In this document: piece by piece, positions 1 to 7,233 of the stretch
How positions within the stretch are numbered: position 1 is the first letter of the stretch
Layout of the letters: every line of letters starts with the position of its first letter
Source of the DNA: Phenylobacterium sp.
GTDB taxonomy: Bacteria > Pseudomonadota > Alphaproteobacteria > Caulobacterales > Caulobacteraceae
Length of the DNA stretch: 12,747 bases
NCBI GenBank assembly: GCA_019264505.1
Contig: JAHUZY010000233.1
Coordinates: 1-12,747, forward strand
Direction of reading: 5' to 3'
Position numbers and translations under genes: made by a program
Notes under the pieces: generated by a model
The model's database searches: none
What the model saw: the letters and a program-made list of their open reading frames with translations, nothing else
Told to the model about the DNA's origin: nothing

Positions 1-888
1 GCCGCGCCCTTGGTCGACGACGCCGAGGCGGCCGGCGCCCTGGCGGTGGAACGCGCCCTCGCCGCCGCCGGCCGGGACTTCGAAATCCCCAATCTGGTCT
101 GGTGCTGCCAGCCCCCCGGCTGCGAAGAGGCGGTGTTGGCCGGCGTGCAATCGGTGATCGGCGCGCATACGCCGATCATTGGCGGGAGTTCCGCCGACGA
201 AGCCATCGCAGGCGCCTGGCGGCAGTTCGCCACCGAGGGCGTTCTCGAGGACCACGTGGTCGTGGCGGTTCTGTTCCCGACCGGCCGGCACGGGGCCGCC
301 TTCCAGAGCGGCTATACGCCGTCGGGCCTGTCGGGCGTCGTGACCCGGGCCCATGATCGCCAGGTGCTGGAGATCGACCATCGGCCCGCCGGCGAAGTCT
401 ATGGCGGCTGGACCGAAGGCGTGGTCGGCGCTGAGGGCGCAGGTCCCATCCTGGCCATGAGCACGCCGACCCCTCTAGGCCGCGTCGCCGCCGAGGTTCA
501 GGGCGTGCCGATGTTTGTCCTGTCCCACCCGGCCCTGTTGGGCGCCGGAGGCGATCTCTCCCTATTCACCGACATCAGCGAGGGCGACGTGGTGCACATG
601 ATGCGCGGCTCGCCGGAGTCCCTCGTCAAGCGGGCCGGCCTGGTGGTGGACGACGCCTGCGCCATGGGTGGCTGGGAGGCCGGCGACAGCCTGGGCGGGC
701 TGGTGATCTATTGCGGCGGCTGCATGCTGCATGTCCGCGACCAGATGGACGAGGTGGTCGACCAGATTCGCCACGCCATGCCCGGCGCGCCCTTCCTGGG
801 CGCCTTCACCTTCGGCGAGCAGGGCGCCATCGTCGACAGCTGCAACCGGCACGGCAATCTGATGGTCTCGGCCCTGGCCTTTGGTTGA
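1..888 (+). CDS. FIST-domain sensory protein (5' end outside window)
   Basis: The reading frame is open to the left edge; the first in-window start is a TTG at 10, but the in-frame codons before it have no stop, so the true start is probably upstream and a few tens of residues are missing. The visible protein begins with the FIST_N pattern (DAEAAG..AVERAL), followed by CCQPPGCEEAVLAGVQSVIG and a TPIIGGSSADE segment. It ends with the FIST_C signature, AFLGAFTFGEQG-like (PFLGAFTFGEQGAI) and RHGNLMVSALAFG. FIST domains are cytoplasmic ligand-sensing modules, proposed to bind small molecules; one subgroup (NosP) binds heme and senses nitric oxide. No signal peptide, membrane helix or output domain is seen in the visible part. 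The stop lies 2 nt before the histidine kinase ATG, so the two are very probably co-translated and this protein likely feeds the kinase. FIST family assignment is strong; the ligand is unknown. Confidence 0.88.
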   Translation, partial: AAPLVDDAEAAGALAVERALAAAGRDFEIPNLVWCCQPPGCEEAVLAGVQSVIGAHTPIIGGSSADEAIAGAWRQFATEGVLEDHVVVAVLFPTGRHGAAFQSGYTPSGLSGVVTRAHDRQVLEIDHRPAGEVYGGWTEGVVGAEGAGPILAMSTPTPLGRVAAEVQGVPMFVLSHPALLGAGGDLSLFTDISEGDVVHMMRGSPESLVKRAGLVVDDACAMGGWEAGDSLGGLVIYCGGCMLHVRDQMDEVVDQIRHAMPGAPFLGAFTFGEQGAIVDSCNRHGNLMVSALAFG

Positions 889-890
889 GC

Positions 891-2639
891 ATGTCCGATC
901 TTGATCCTGAACAGCTCCGCGAGGCCCTGACCTCGGCCAAGCAGATCGAGGCGGCGCTGCGCGAACGTCTGCGCGAGCAGGACCTCGTGCTGAGCGGCAT
1001 CGAGGCGCTGCAGGGGGAAGACGATCCCGCCGTTCTGCAACAGCGAGCCTTCGATCTGCTCAGCCGCAGTCTGCTTTTCCACCTCGCCCTGGTGCTTGAG
1101 CCCGATGGCGAGGATTTTGTCTGCACCGCCGCCACCGACCCTGCCGCCGTCGGCGCCAGGTGGCGCGGGGGCGGCTTCTTCAACCGCGTCGCCCACAGCG
1201 GCCGCGCCGCCGTGACCCCGGACAATCGCCGCGTGCCGGAATGGAAGGACTGCCAGGGGCTGAGCCCCCTTCCGGGCGGCGGCATCTATGCCCCGATCCT
1301 GGCGGCCACAGGTCCGGGGCTGCTGGTCCTCTGCTCGCACACGCCTGGCGCCTACGGGGCGAAGGACGGGGCCCTTGTCTCCCGCCTCAGCCTGGTCGTC
1401 TCTCAGACCCTGGCCGCAGCCCAGCGACGGCGCCTGTCCGAGGCCGCCCGGGCCGCCGATATCGCCCGGCAGGCCGCCGTTGAGGCCAGCGAGGCCAAGT
1501 CCCGCTTCCTGGCCAATATGAGCCACGAGATCCGAACCCCGCTGAATGGCGTCACCGCCGTGGCCGACCTGCTGGCCATGACCGAACTTGCGCCGCGACA
1601 GCACGAGATGGCCCAGCTGATCGCCCAGTCGGGACGGATGCTGGAACGGCTGCTCAATGACGTGCTGGACTTCGCCAAGATCGAGGCCGGCTATCTGGAG
1701 ATCGAGCGGGAGCCCTTCCAGCTGGATGAGGCGGTCGCAGCCATGATCGACCTCTTCGCCGCCAGGGCCGACGCCAAGGGGCTGGCCTTCACATCAAAGA
1801 TCAGTCCGGGCGCGAAGGGCCTGTTCGAGGGCGACAGCCTGCGCGTCCGCCAGATCCTGGCCAATCTGCTCAGCAATGCGGTCAAGTTCACCGAGGCCGG
1901 CGAGGTCAGGCTTGAGGTCATGGCCGATGACGAGGATGACGCCACGCAGGTGACCTTGCGGGTGAGCGACACCGGCTGCGGGTTCACCCCTGAGCGTGGC
2001 GCGCGGCTCTTCAACCGCTTTGAGCAGGGCGACGACTCCATCACCCGGCAGTATGGCGGCGCAGGCCTGGGGCTCACCATCTCCCGCTCCCTGGCGGCGT
2101 TGATGGGCGGGACCATCACCTGGCGTTCGACGCCGGGCCAGGGCTCCACCTTCGAGGCCACCGTGCGGGTGCGCCGGCTGCAGGGGACTGAGGCCCTGGT
2201 CGAGAAGACGCCGGCCCCGGACCAGGAGGTGGGTCTGCGGGTGCTGGTGGTGGAGGACAATCCCAACAATCGCCGGATCGTCGGCATGGTGCTGGAGTTG
2301 ATCGAGGCTGAGGTCACCTTCGCCGAGAATGGCCAGGAGGGCCTGGACGCGTTTGCTCCAGGCCGTTTCGACATCATTCTCATGGACCTGCAGATGCCGG
2401 TCCTGGACGGCCTGAGCGCCACCCGGGAAATCCGCGCCCGCGAACGGGTCAGCCAGGCGCCGCCGGTTCCCATCATCGCCCTGTCGGCCAACGCCATGAC
2501 CCACCATGTGGCCGAGGCCCTGGCGGCCGGCGCCACGGCGCATGTGGCCAAGCCCATCGTCCCCGAGCGGCTGATCCAGACCATGATCGGCCTGGCGCCC
2601 GGCGACCAGGAGCCTCCGGCGCTTTCCATGGCTATCTGA
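891..2639 (+). CDS. Soluble hybrid histidine kinase (GAF-like, HisKA, HATPase, receiver)
   Basis: 582-residue hybrid sensor kinase. An N-terminal helical stretch (about residues 5-35) leads into a GAF-like region (about 45-185), then a coiled linker and HisKA with the phospho-accepting His212 in [10 protein letters not shown]. The HATPase domain has the N box (Asn329 in LSNAVKF), G1 box DTGCGF (Asp360), F box FNRFEQGD and G2 box YGGAGLGL (388-395). A C-terminal receiver starts near residue 449, with acidic Glu455/Asp456, phosphoacceptor Asp499 in [11 protein letters not shown], Ser532 and Lys554 in AKPI. All catalytic residues are present. No transmembrane segment is seen, so it should act in the cytoplasm. 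The receiver has no DNA-binding or enzymatic output, so phosphate should pass to a separate HPt protein elsewhere. ATG at 891 was chosen over an in-frame candidate at 711 because the latter lies deep inside the FIST gene; no clear Shine-Dalgarno is seen, which suits translational coupling. The input signal is inferred to come through the FIST neighbour. Confidence 0.93.
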   Translation: MSDLDPEQLREALTSAKQIEAALRERLREQDLVLSGIEALQGEDDPAVLQQRAFDLLSRSLLFHLALVLEPDGEDFVCTAATDPAAVGARWRGGGFFNRVAHSGRAAVTPDNRRVPEWKDCQGLSPLPGGGIYAPILAATGPGLLVLCSHTPGAYGAKDGALVSRLSLVVSQTLAAAQRRRLSEAARAADIARQAAVEASEAKSRFLANMSHEIRTPLNGVTAVADLLAMTELAPRQHEMAQLIAQSGRMLERLLNDVLDFAKIEAGYLEIEREPFQLDEAVAAMIDLFAARADAKGLAFTSKISPGAKGLFEGDSLRVRQILANLLSNAVKFTEAGEVRLEVMADDEDDATQVTLRVSDTGCGFTPERGARLFNRFEQGDDSITRQYGGAGLGLTISRSLAALMGGTITWRSTPGQGSTFEATVRVRRLQGTEALVEKTPAPDQEVGLRVLVVEDNPNNRRIVGMVLELIEAEVTFAENGQEGLDAFAPGRFDIILMDLQMPVLDGLSATREIRARERVSQAPPVPIIALSANAMTHHVAEALAAGATAHVAKPIVPERLIQTMIGLAPGDQEPPALSMAI

Positions 2640-2682
2640 CTGGGGGAATGGACCGGAAAGCGCCCAGTCTCGACCGCCCGCG

Positions 2683-2711
2683 TTGACACTGGGGGGGCCG
2701 CTGCTTAAGTC
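2683..2711 (+). promoter_or_regulatory. Predicted secA promoter (Caulobacter-type housekeeping)
   Basis: TTGACAC at 2683-2689 is a strong -35 element. After a 14-nt spacer, CTTAAGTC at 2704-2711 matches most of the Caulobacter sigma-73 -10 pattern GCTANAWC, whose usual spacing from TTGACGS is 10-14 nt. A sigma-70 reading (TTGACA, 17 nt, TAAGTC) also works but is weaker. Transcription would start near 2717-2720, leaving a leader of about 100 nt before the secA ATG. In that leader, CGCTC-AAA-GAGCG (2719-2731) can form a small hairpin and 2756-2767 is a perfect 12-bp palindrome (ACGGCGCGCCGT). No transcript data; called from sequence alone. Confidence 0.5.
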
Positions 2712-2817
2712 TCGGCCTCGCTCAAAGAGCGGGATTCCGGGCAGGCGAAGGTTAGACGGCGCGCCGTGCGCAACGCCCGCGACCCCGCATCGACCGCATT
2801 CTCGGACGCCCCCGCAC

Positions 2818-5577
2818 ATGTTTTTCCAACGGCTCTTCGGCTCCTCTCCCGACCGCAAGGTCAAGGCCTTCCAGGCCCGGGTCGCCAAGATCAACGCCCT
2901 CGAACCCCAGCTGGAGGCGCTGTCGGACGAGGCGTTGCGCGGCAAGACCGAAGAGTTCCGGGCGCGCCTGGCCAAGGGCGAGACCCTCGACCAGCTGCTG
3001 GAAGAAGCCTTCGCCGTGGTCCGCGAAGCCTCCAAGCGGACCATCGGCCTGCGCCATTTCGATGTGCAGATGGTCGGCGGCATGGTGCTTCACCGGGGCG
3101 GCATCTCCGAGATGCGCACCGGCGAGGGCAAGACCCTGGTGGCCACCCTGCCCGTCTATCTGAACGCCCTGGAGGCCAAGGGCGTCCACGCCATCACGGT
3201 CAATGACTATCTGGCCCAGCGCGACGCCGAATGGATGGGGCAGATTTACCGCTTCCTCGGCATGAGCGTCGGCGTCATCGTCCACGGCCTGTCCCAGGGC
3301 CAGCGCAAGGCCGCCTATCAGGCTGACATCACCTACGGGACAAACAACGAGTTCGGCTTCGACTATCTGCGCGACAACCTGGTCTATGAGGCCGAGGAGA
3401 TGGTCCAGCGGGGCCATAACTTCGTGATCGTCGACGAGGTGGACTCCATCCTCATCGACGAGGCCCGCACCCCGCTGATCATCTCCGGCCCCACCGAGGA
3501 CCGCAGCGAGTTCTACAAGACCATCGACGTCCTGGTGAAGGAGCTGATCAAGGACCCGGAGAACTTCGACCTCGACGAGAAGCAGCGCCAGGTGCTGCTG
3601 ACCGAGGTGGGCTCCGAGCGCATCGAGGAGATGCTGGAGCAGAGCGGCCATCTGGAAGAGGACTCCGCGGGCCTCTACGACCCGGCCAACGTCTCGGCGG
3701 TCCACCATGTGAACCAGGCCCTGCGGGCCAACGTCCTCTACACCCGCGACAAGGACTACATCATCCGCGCCGGCGAGGTGATCCTGATCGACGAGTTCAC
3801 CGGCCGCATGATGCAGGGCCGCCGCCTGTCGGAAGGCCTGCACCAGGCCATTGAGGCCAAGGAAGGCGCCCGGGTCCAGCCCGAGAACCAGACCCTGGCC
3901 TCGGTGACCATCCAGAACTATTTCCGCCTCTACAAGAAGCTGTCGGGCATGACTGGCACGGCCTCGACCGAGGCCCAGGAGTTCGGCGACATCTACAAGA
4001 TGGAGGTCGTCGAGATCCCCACCAACCGGCCGGTCAGCCGGGTGGACGAGGACGACGAGGTCTATCGGACCAGCGCCGAGAAGAACCAGGCGATCCTCAA
4101 GCAGATCGCCGATTGCTACGTCCGCGGCCAGCCGATCCTGGTGGGCACCGTATCCATCGAGAAGTCCGAGCTGCTGTCGGAATTGCTGAAGACCCACGTC
4201 TTTGAGCATGAAGGTCAGACCCGCACCGGCATTCCGCACAATGTGCTCAACGCCCGCTATCACGAGCAGGAAGCCCTGATCGTGGCCGACGCCGGCGTGC
4301 CCGGCGCGGTGACCATCGCCACCAACATGGCCGGCCGCGGCACCGACATCCAGCTGGGCGGCAGCATCGACATGCGCCTGTCACGCTGGCGCGACGAGCA
4401 GCGCGGCCTGGGCATCGAGCCGGACGCCGAGGCCTACGGCGCCCGTCGCCAGGAGATTGAGGCCGAGATCGTCGAGCTGAAGGAAAAGGCCCTGGCTGCG
4501 GGCGGGCTCTACGTCCTGGGCACCGAGCGCCACGAGAGCCGCCGGATCGATAACCAGCTGCGGGGCCGGACGGGCCGCCAGGGGGACCCGGGCCGCTCCA
4601 AGTTCTTCCTGTCCTGCGAGGACGACCTGCTGCGCATCTTCGCCGGGGACCGTCTGGACTCCATCATGCGCACCTTCGGTGTGCAGGAAGGCGAGGCCAT
4701 CACCCACAAGTGGCTGAACGGGGCCATCGCCACGGCCCAGAAGAAGGTCGAGCAGCGCAACTACGAGATCCGCAAGAACCTCCTGAAGTACGACGACGTC
4801 GTCAACGACCAGCGCAAGGCCGTCTTCGAGCAGCGCCAGGAGTTCATGGAGGCCGACGACCTCACCGACGTCATCGCCGAGATGCGCGCCGACACCATCG
4901 AGGACATGGTCAACCGCCACCTGCCGCCCAAGGCCTATGCCGAGCAGTGGGATGTGGACGGACTTGACGAGCGGGTCCGCGAAATCCTGGGGCTGGAGCT
5001 TCCCATCCGGGAATGGGCGGCCGAGGACGGCATCGCCAACGAAGAGATCCATCAGCGGATCACCGAGGCCGCCGACGCCCGCACCGCCGAGCGCGAGGTC
5101 CTGCTGAGCCCCGAGCGCATGCGCCTGCTGGAGAAGAGCTTCCTGCTGCAGACCATCGACCTGCAGTGGCGCGAGCACCTGATGCACCTCGACCACCTGC
5201 GCAACGTCATCGGCCTGCGCGGCTATGGTCAGCGCGACCCGCTGAACGAGTACAAGACCGAGGCCTTCTCCCTGTTCGAGAAGCTGCTCACCGACCTGCG
5301 CCACAACGTCACCAAGTGGATGATGACCGTGGTGCTCCAGCAGGAGCCGACCGCGCCGCCGCCGCCGCCCGAACGGCTGGTGGAGGTTCATCTCGATCCG
5401 CTCACCGGCGAAAACGCCGCCACCGCCGGCGCCCTGCCGTCCGGCATGGCCCGGGACCAGCGCGAAGCCCTGCCCTTCTCGTCCCTGCCCGCGGGCTGGG
5501 AGCAGACCGGCCGCAACGCGCCCTGCCCCTGCGGCTCTGGCAAGAAGTTCAAGCACTGCCACGGGGCCCTGGTCTAG
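2818..5577 (+). CDS. secA: Preprotein translocase ATPase SecA
   Basis: Motor ATPase that drives unfolded preproteins through the SecYEG channel of the inner membrane. The protein has 919 residues, usual for alphaproteobacteria (E. coli has 901). The N-terminus [16 protein letters not shown] fits the family, so the ATG at 2818 is preferred over the in-frame TTG at 2683, which overlaps the predicted promoter. Walker A is MRTGEGKT (residues 99-106, Lys105). Walker B is [15 protein letters not shown], with the DEVD at 206-209. The [17 protein letters not shown] motif ([14 protein letters not shown]) and the [10 protein letters not shown] motif of the second nucleotide-binding fold are present, as is a helical scaffold region ending in the [10 protein letters not shown] segment. 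A proline-rich linker precedes the C-terminal zinc site Cys903-x-Cys905-x8-Cys914-His915, which binds SecB and lipid. All key residues are intact. Shine-Dalgarno is weak (GGA near 2804). The following methyltransferase starts at the base after the stop. Confidence 0.99.
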   Translation: MFFQRLFGSSPDRKVKAFQARVAKINALEPQLEALSDEALRGKTEEFRARLAKGETLDQLLEEAFAVVREASKRTIGLRHFDVQMVGGMVLHRGGISEMRTGEGKTLVATLPVYLNALEAKGVHAITVNDYLAQRDAEWMGQIYRFLGMSVGVIVHGLSQGQRKAAYQADITYGTNNEFGFDYLRDNLVYEAEEMVQRGHNFVIVDEVDSILIDEARTPLIISGPTEDRSEFYKTIDVLVKELIKDPENFDLDEKQRQVLLTEVGSERIEEMLEQSGHLEEDSAGLYDPANVSAVHHVNQALRANVLYTRDKDYIIRAGEVILIDEFTGRMMQGRRLSEGLHQAIEAKEGARVQPENQTLASVTIQNYFRLYKKLSGMTGTASTEAQEFGDIYKMEVVEIPTNRPVSRVDEDDEVYRTSAEKNQAILKQIADCYVRGQPILVGTVSIEKSELLSELLKTHVFEHEGQTRTGIPHNVLNARYHEQEALIVADAGVPGAVTIATNMAGRGTDIQLGGSIDMRLSRWRDEQRGLGIEPDAEAYGARRQEIEAEIVELKEKALAAGGLYVLGTERHESRRIDNQLRGRTGRQGDPGRSKFFLSCEDDLLRIFAGDRLDSIMRTFGVQEGEAITHKWLNGAIATAQKKVEQRNYEIRKNLLKYDDVVNDQRKAVFEQRQEFMEADDLTDVIAEMRADTIEDMVNRHLPPKAYAEQWDVDGLDERVREILGLELPIREWAAEDGIANEEIHQRITEAADARTAEREVLLSPERMRLLEKSFLLQTIDLQWREHLMHLDHLRNVIGLRGYGQRDPLNEYKTEAFSLFEKLLTDLRHNVTKWMMTVVLQQEPTAPPPPPERLVEVHLDPLTGENAATAGALPSGMARDQREALPFSSLPAGWEQTGRNAPCPCGSGKKFKHCHGALV

Positions 5578-6366
5578 GTGACGTCTCCGCCGGTTCTGGA
5601 GTCCAGCGGCCGGTGTCCCGTCTGCGAGGACGAGGTGGTGTTCGCCTCGTCCGATCACTGGCTGCGGGACGGGTTCAAATGCTCTGGTTGCGGCTCGATC
5701 CCGCGGGAACGGGCCCTGATGCGGGTGCTGGCCGAACTGGCGCCTGACTGGCGAAGCCTAGCCATTCACGAGAGCTCGGGCTGTTCGGTGTCCAGCAACC
5801 GGCTGCGGGCGCAGTGTCCTGGCTATGTGGCGACCCAGTACGATCCGGCCACCCCCTGGGGACAGACCCACATCCACGGCTATCGCAGCGAGGACCTGGA
5901 GGCTCAGACCTTCGCCGACGCCAGCTTCGACATCGTCATCACCCAGGACGTGTTCGAGCACCTGTTCGCGCCGGACCGGGCCATCGCCGAGATCGCCCGC
6001 ACCCTGAAGCCCGGCGGCTTCCACATCTGCACCGTGCCCATCGTGCGGGGCGTACAGCCCTCGGTCCGGCGGGCCCGGCGGCGAAGGGACGGGTCGGTGG
6101 AGCATCTCGCGCCCGCCGAGTATCACGGCAATCCCATGGACCCCGACGGCGCCCTGGTGACCGTCGACTGGGGCTATGACATCGCCGACTACCTCGACCG
6201 GGCCAGCGGCCTGTCGACCACCATCCACACCATCGATGATCTGAGCCACGGCATCCGCGCGGCCTATATCGAGGTGCTGGTCTCCCGGAGGAGCCTGCCC
6301 AGCCAGGTCACCCCCGATGGAGCGCCCGACCGCCGCCCCCTCCTGCGCCGGCTGTTCCACCGATGA
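5578..6366 (+). CDS. SAM-dependent methyltransferase with N-terminal zinc ribbon
   Basis: 262-residue protein beginning at a GTG that directly abuts the secA TAG with no spacer, so translation probably depends on ribosomes finishing secA. The N-terminus holds two CxxC knuckles, Cys13/Cys16 (CPVC) and Cys35/Cys38 (CSGC), forming a likely zinc ribbon, followed by a conserved-looking SIPRERALMRVL segment. The class I methyltransferase core includes FDIVITQDVFEHLFAPD (from residue 117) and ARTLKPGGFHICTVP, the Methyltransf_11 pattern for strand 4, the adjacent acidic/EH motif and strand 5. The usual GxGxG motif I is degenerate; the corresponding stretch reads AIHESSGCSVSSNRL. The C-terminal part (HGIRAAYIEVLVSRR) closes the fold, with a basic tail rich in Arg. 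Substrate is unknown; zinc-ribbon methyltransferases of this style are often found among surface-glycan genes, but nothing here proves that. The link to secA is positional only. Confidence 0.82.
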   Translation: MTSPPVLESSGRCPVCEDEVVFASSDHWLRDGFKCSGCGSIPRERALMRVLAELAPDWRSLAIHESSGCSVSSNRLRAQCPGYVATQYDPATPWGQTHIHGYRSEDLEAQTFADASFDIVITQDVFEHLFAPDRAIAEIARTLKPGGFHICTVPIVRGVQPSVRRARRRRDGSVEHLAPAEYHGNPMDPDGALVTVDWGYDIADYLDRASGLSTTIHTIDDLSHGIRAAYIEVLVSRRSLPSQVTPDGAPDRRPLLRRLFHR

Positions 6367-6395
6367 GGCGCTTACGACCCGGGATTGCATCGTCG

Positions 6396-6408
6396 GTTAT
6401 AGTATAAC
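6396..6408. promoter_or_regulatory. AT-rich perfect palindrome upstream of DsbB-like gene
   Basis: GTTATA-G-TATAAC is a perfect 6+1+6 palindrome and the only strongly AT-rich island in this GC-rich stretch. It lies 38 nt upstream of the ATG at 6447 in the 80-nt gap after the methyltransferase. Each arm also contains a -10-like hexamer (TATAGT, TATAAC), and TTGCAT at 6385-6390 could be a poor -35 with short spacing. It could be a promoter -10 region, an operator, or both. No regulator is assigned. Confidence 0.4.
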
Positions 6409-6446
6409 ATCATCCACCCCTGACCTTGTCGAGCCGGGGGGCCGTG

Positions 6447-6860
6447 ATGCTGCAGCTGGAATTCTGGACGGGGCGCATGCGCCTGCTGGGCCTGATCGCC
6501 ATCGCGATCAGCGCCCTGACCTGGACCGCCGAGCTTACCGGCATGGTCTATGTCTGCCCCTATTGCCGGACCCAGAGGACGGTGATCGGCCTGCTCGGCC
6601 TGCTGATGCTGACCCCCAATCCCGGTTTCTGGATCAGCCGCTATGTGGGGACGGTCCTGGGGGCTTTCGGCCTCGTGGTGGGCGCGACGCAGCACTTCAA
6701 CGGCTGGCGCAAGATCATGAAGGGCGAGTTCGTGCTGTCGCCCAAGGTCTATGACGACGCCTTCCTGCTGTCGGGGGCGGCCATCTTCATCATCACCGCC
6801 CAGGTCCTGCTGCTCTACGCCTATCGCAAGCCCGCCAAAGCCGACGCCATCACCCCTTGA
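6447..6860 (+). CDS. Short DsbB-like four-helix membrane protein lacking the second cysteine pair
   Basis: 137-residue inner-membrane protein with four hydrophobic segments, at about residues 13-31, 45-63, 66-83 and 105-126. Between helices 1 and 2 is CPYCRTQR (Cys37, Cys40, Gln43, Arg44), matching the DsbB first site C-x-x-C-x-x-[QE]-R, where the arginine contacts quinone. At the end of helix 3, ATQHF (His83) sits about where DsbB has its conserved histidine. Positive charges at the N-terminus and after helix 4 put both ends in the cytoplasm and the CxxC in the periplasm, as in DsbB. The helix 3-4 loop is only about 22 residues and contains no cysteine, so the second redox pair that passes oxidising equivalents to DsbA is absent; no other cysteine exists in the protein. 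ATG 6447 is preferred, with a G-rich stretch at 6434-6440; GTG 6444 and TTG 6426 are alternatives. The 3' end overlaps the convergent gene by 11 nt. Family resemblance is moderate to good; activity is uncertain. Confidence 0.68.
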   Translation: MLQLEFWTGRMRLLGLIAIAISALTWTAELTGMVYVCPYCRTQRTVIGLLGLLMLTPNPGFWISRYVGTVLGAFGLVVGATQHFNGWRKIMKGEFVLSPKVYDDAFLLSGAAIFIITAQVLLLYAYRKPAKADAITP

Positions 6861-6868
6861 GGGTGATG
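6848..6868. terminator. Hairpin at overlapping convergent gene ends (possible bidirectional terminator)
   Basis: CATCACCC (6848-6855) and GGGTGATG (6861-6868) form a perfect 8-bp stem with the 5-nt loop CTTGA. The stop codon of the + strand DsbB-like gene (6858-6860) lies partly in the loop and the stop of the - strand NTF2-like gene (6850-6852) lies in the stem, so both proteins are encoded through it. Neither side has a T-run, so it is not a textbook intrinsic terminator; its position between convergent genes is the main argument. Confidence 0.35.
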
Positions 6869-7233
6869 AAGGTCTCGCTCTCGATCAGCCACTGACCCCG
6901 TACCTTCGTCCACGCGGCCAGGTACCAGCCGGCAATGTGCTCGCCCTGGCTGCGGGACACCGCCACCCAGGCGCCCCGCTCGGCGGCGCGCTCACCAGAG
7001 CTGTCCAGCTCCACCGCCTCGGGCGTCCGGACGAAGGCTACGAAGTCCGGATCGGCGAACTGGGCGGCGAAGGCGGCGACGACCGCCTCGGCCCCTGAGA
7101 TCAATGAACCGTCGCCGACGATCACGTTCACGCCCGGGACGAAGAAGGGCTTCAGCCGCGCGGCTTCCTTGGCCGCGATCAGCTTGTTGGTCAGCCGCCT
7201 GCGGGCGAGGATGGCGTCATTGGGCGTGGTCAC
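6850..7233 (-). CDS. SnoaL/DUF4440-like protein of the NTF2 fold
   Basis: 127-residue soluble protein with the pattern of a small NTF2-like alpha+beta barrel: an N-terminal helix (NKLIAAKEAARL), a GVNVIVGDGSLISGAEAV segment typical of SnoaL/DUF4440 proteins, a helix AAFAAQF, then strands ending in AGWYLAAWTKVRGQWLIESE. Members include ketosteroid-isomerase-like enzymes, polyketide cyclases and ligand-binding proteins; function cannot be assigned from the sequence. The start is a GTG at 7233-7231 that overlaps the TGA of the upstream dehydrogenase (GTGA, 7233-7230), so translation is very likely coupled. The 3' end overlaps the convergent DsbB-like gene by 11 nt. No signal peptide is seen. Fold assignment is fairly secure, role unknown. 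Confidence 0.82.
   Translation of the reverse strand: MTTPNDAILARRRLTNKLIAAKEAARLKPFFVPGVNVIVGDGSLISGAEAVVAAFAAQFADPDFVAFVRTPEAVELDSSGERAAERGAWVAVSRSQGEHIAGWYLAAWTKVRGQWLIESETFITLKG

Noticed and set aside
711..890. Earlier start for the histidine kinase
   Set aside because: It would overlap the FIST gene by 178 nt and add an Arg-rich, unmatched extension; ATG 891 gives the normal 2-nt junction.
2683..2817. TTG start for SecA 45 codons upstream
   Set aside because: The TTG is the first half of a TTGACA -35 element and the extension is unlike any SecA N-terminus.
708..3083. Long - strand open frames opposite the FIST and kinase genes (298, 332 and 429 residues)
   Set aside because: They lie antisense to a gene with complete kinase and receiver motifs, have low-complexity Arg/Ala/Gly/His-rich translations with no recognisable domain, and are expected shadows in GC-rich DNA.
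2752..5658. - strand frames of 503 and 425 residues across secA
   Set aside because: They are antisense to an intact SecA, and their Leu/Gly/Val/His-rich sequences mirror SecA codons; there is no domain or ribosome binding site.
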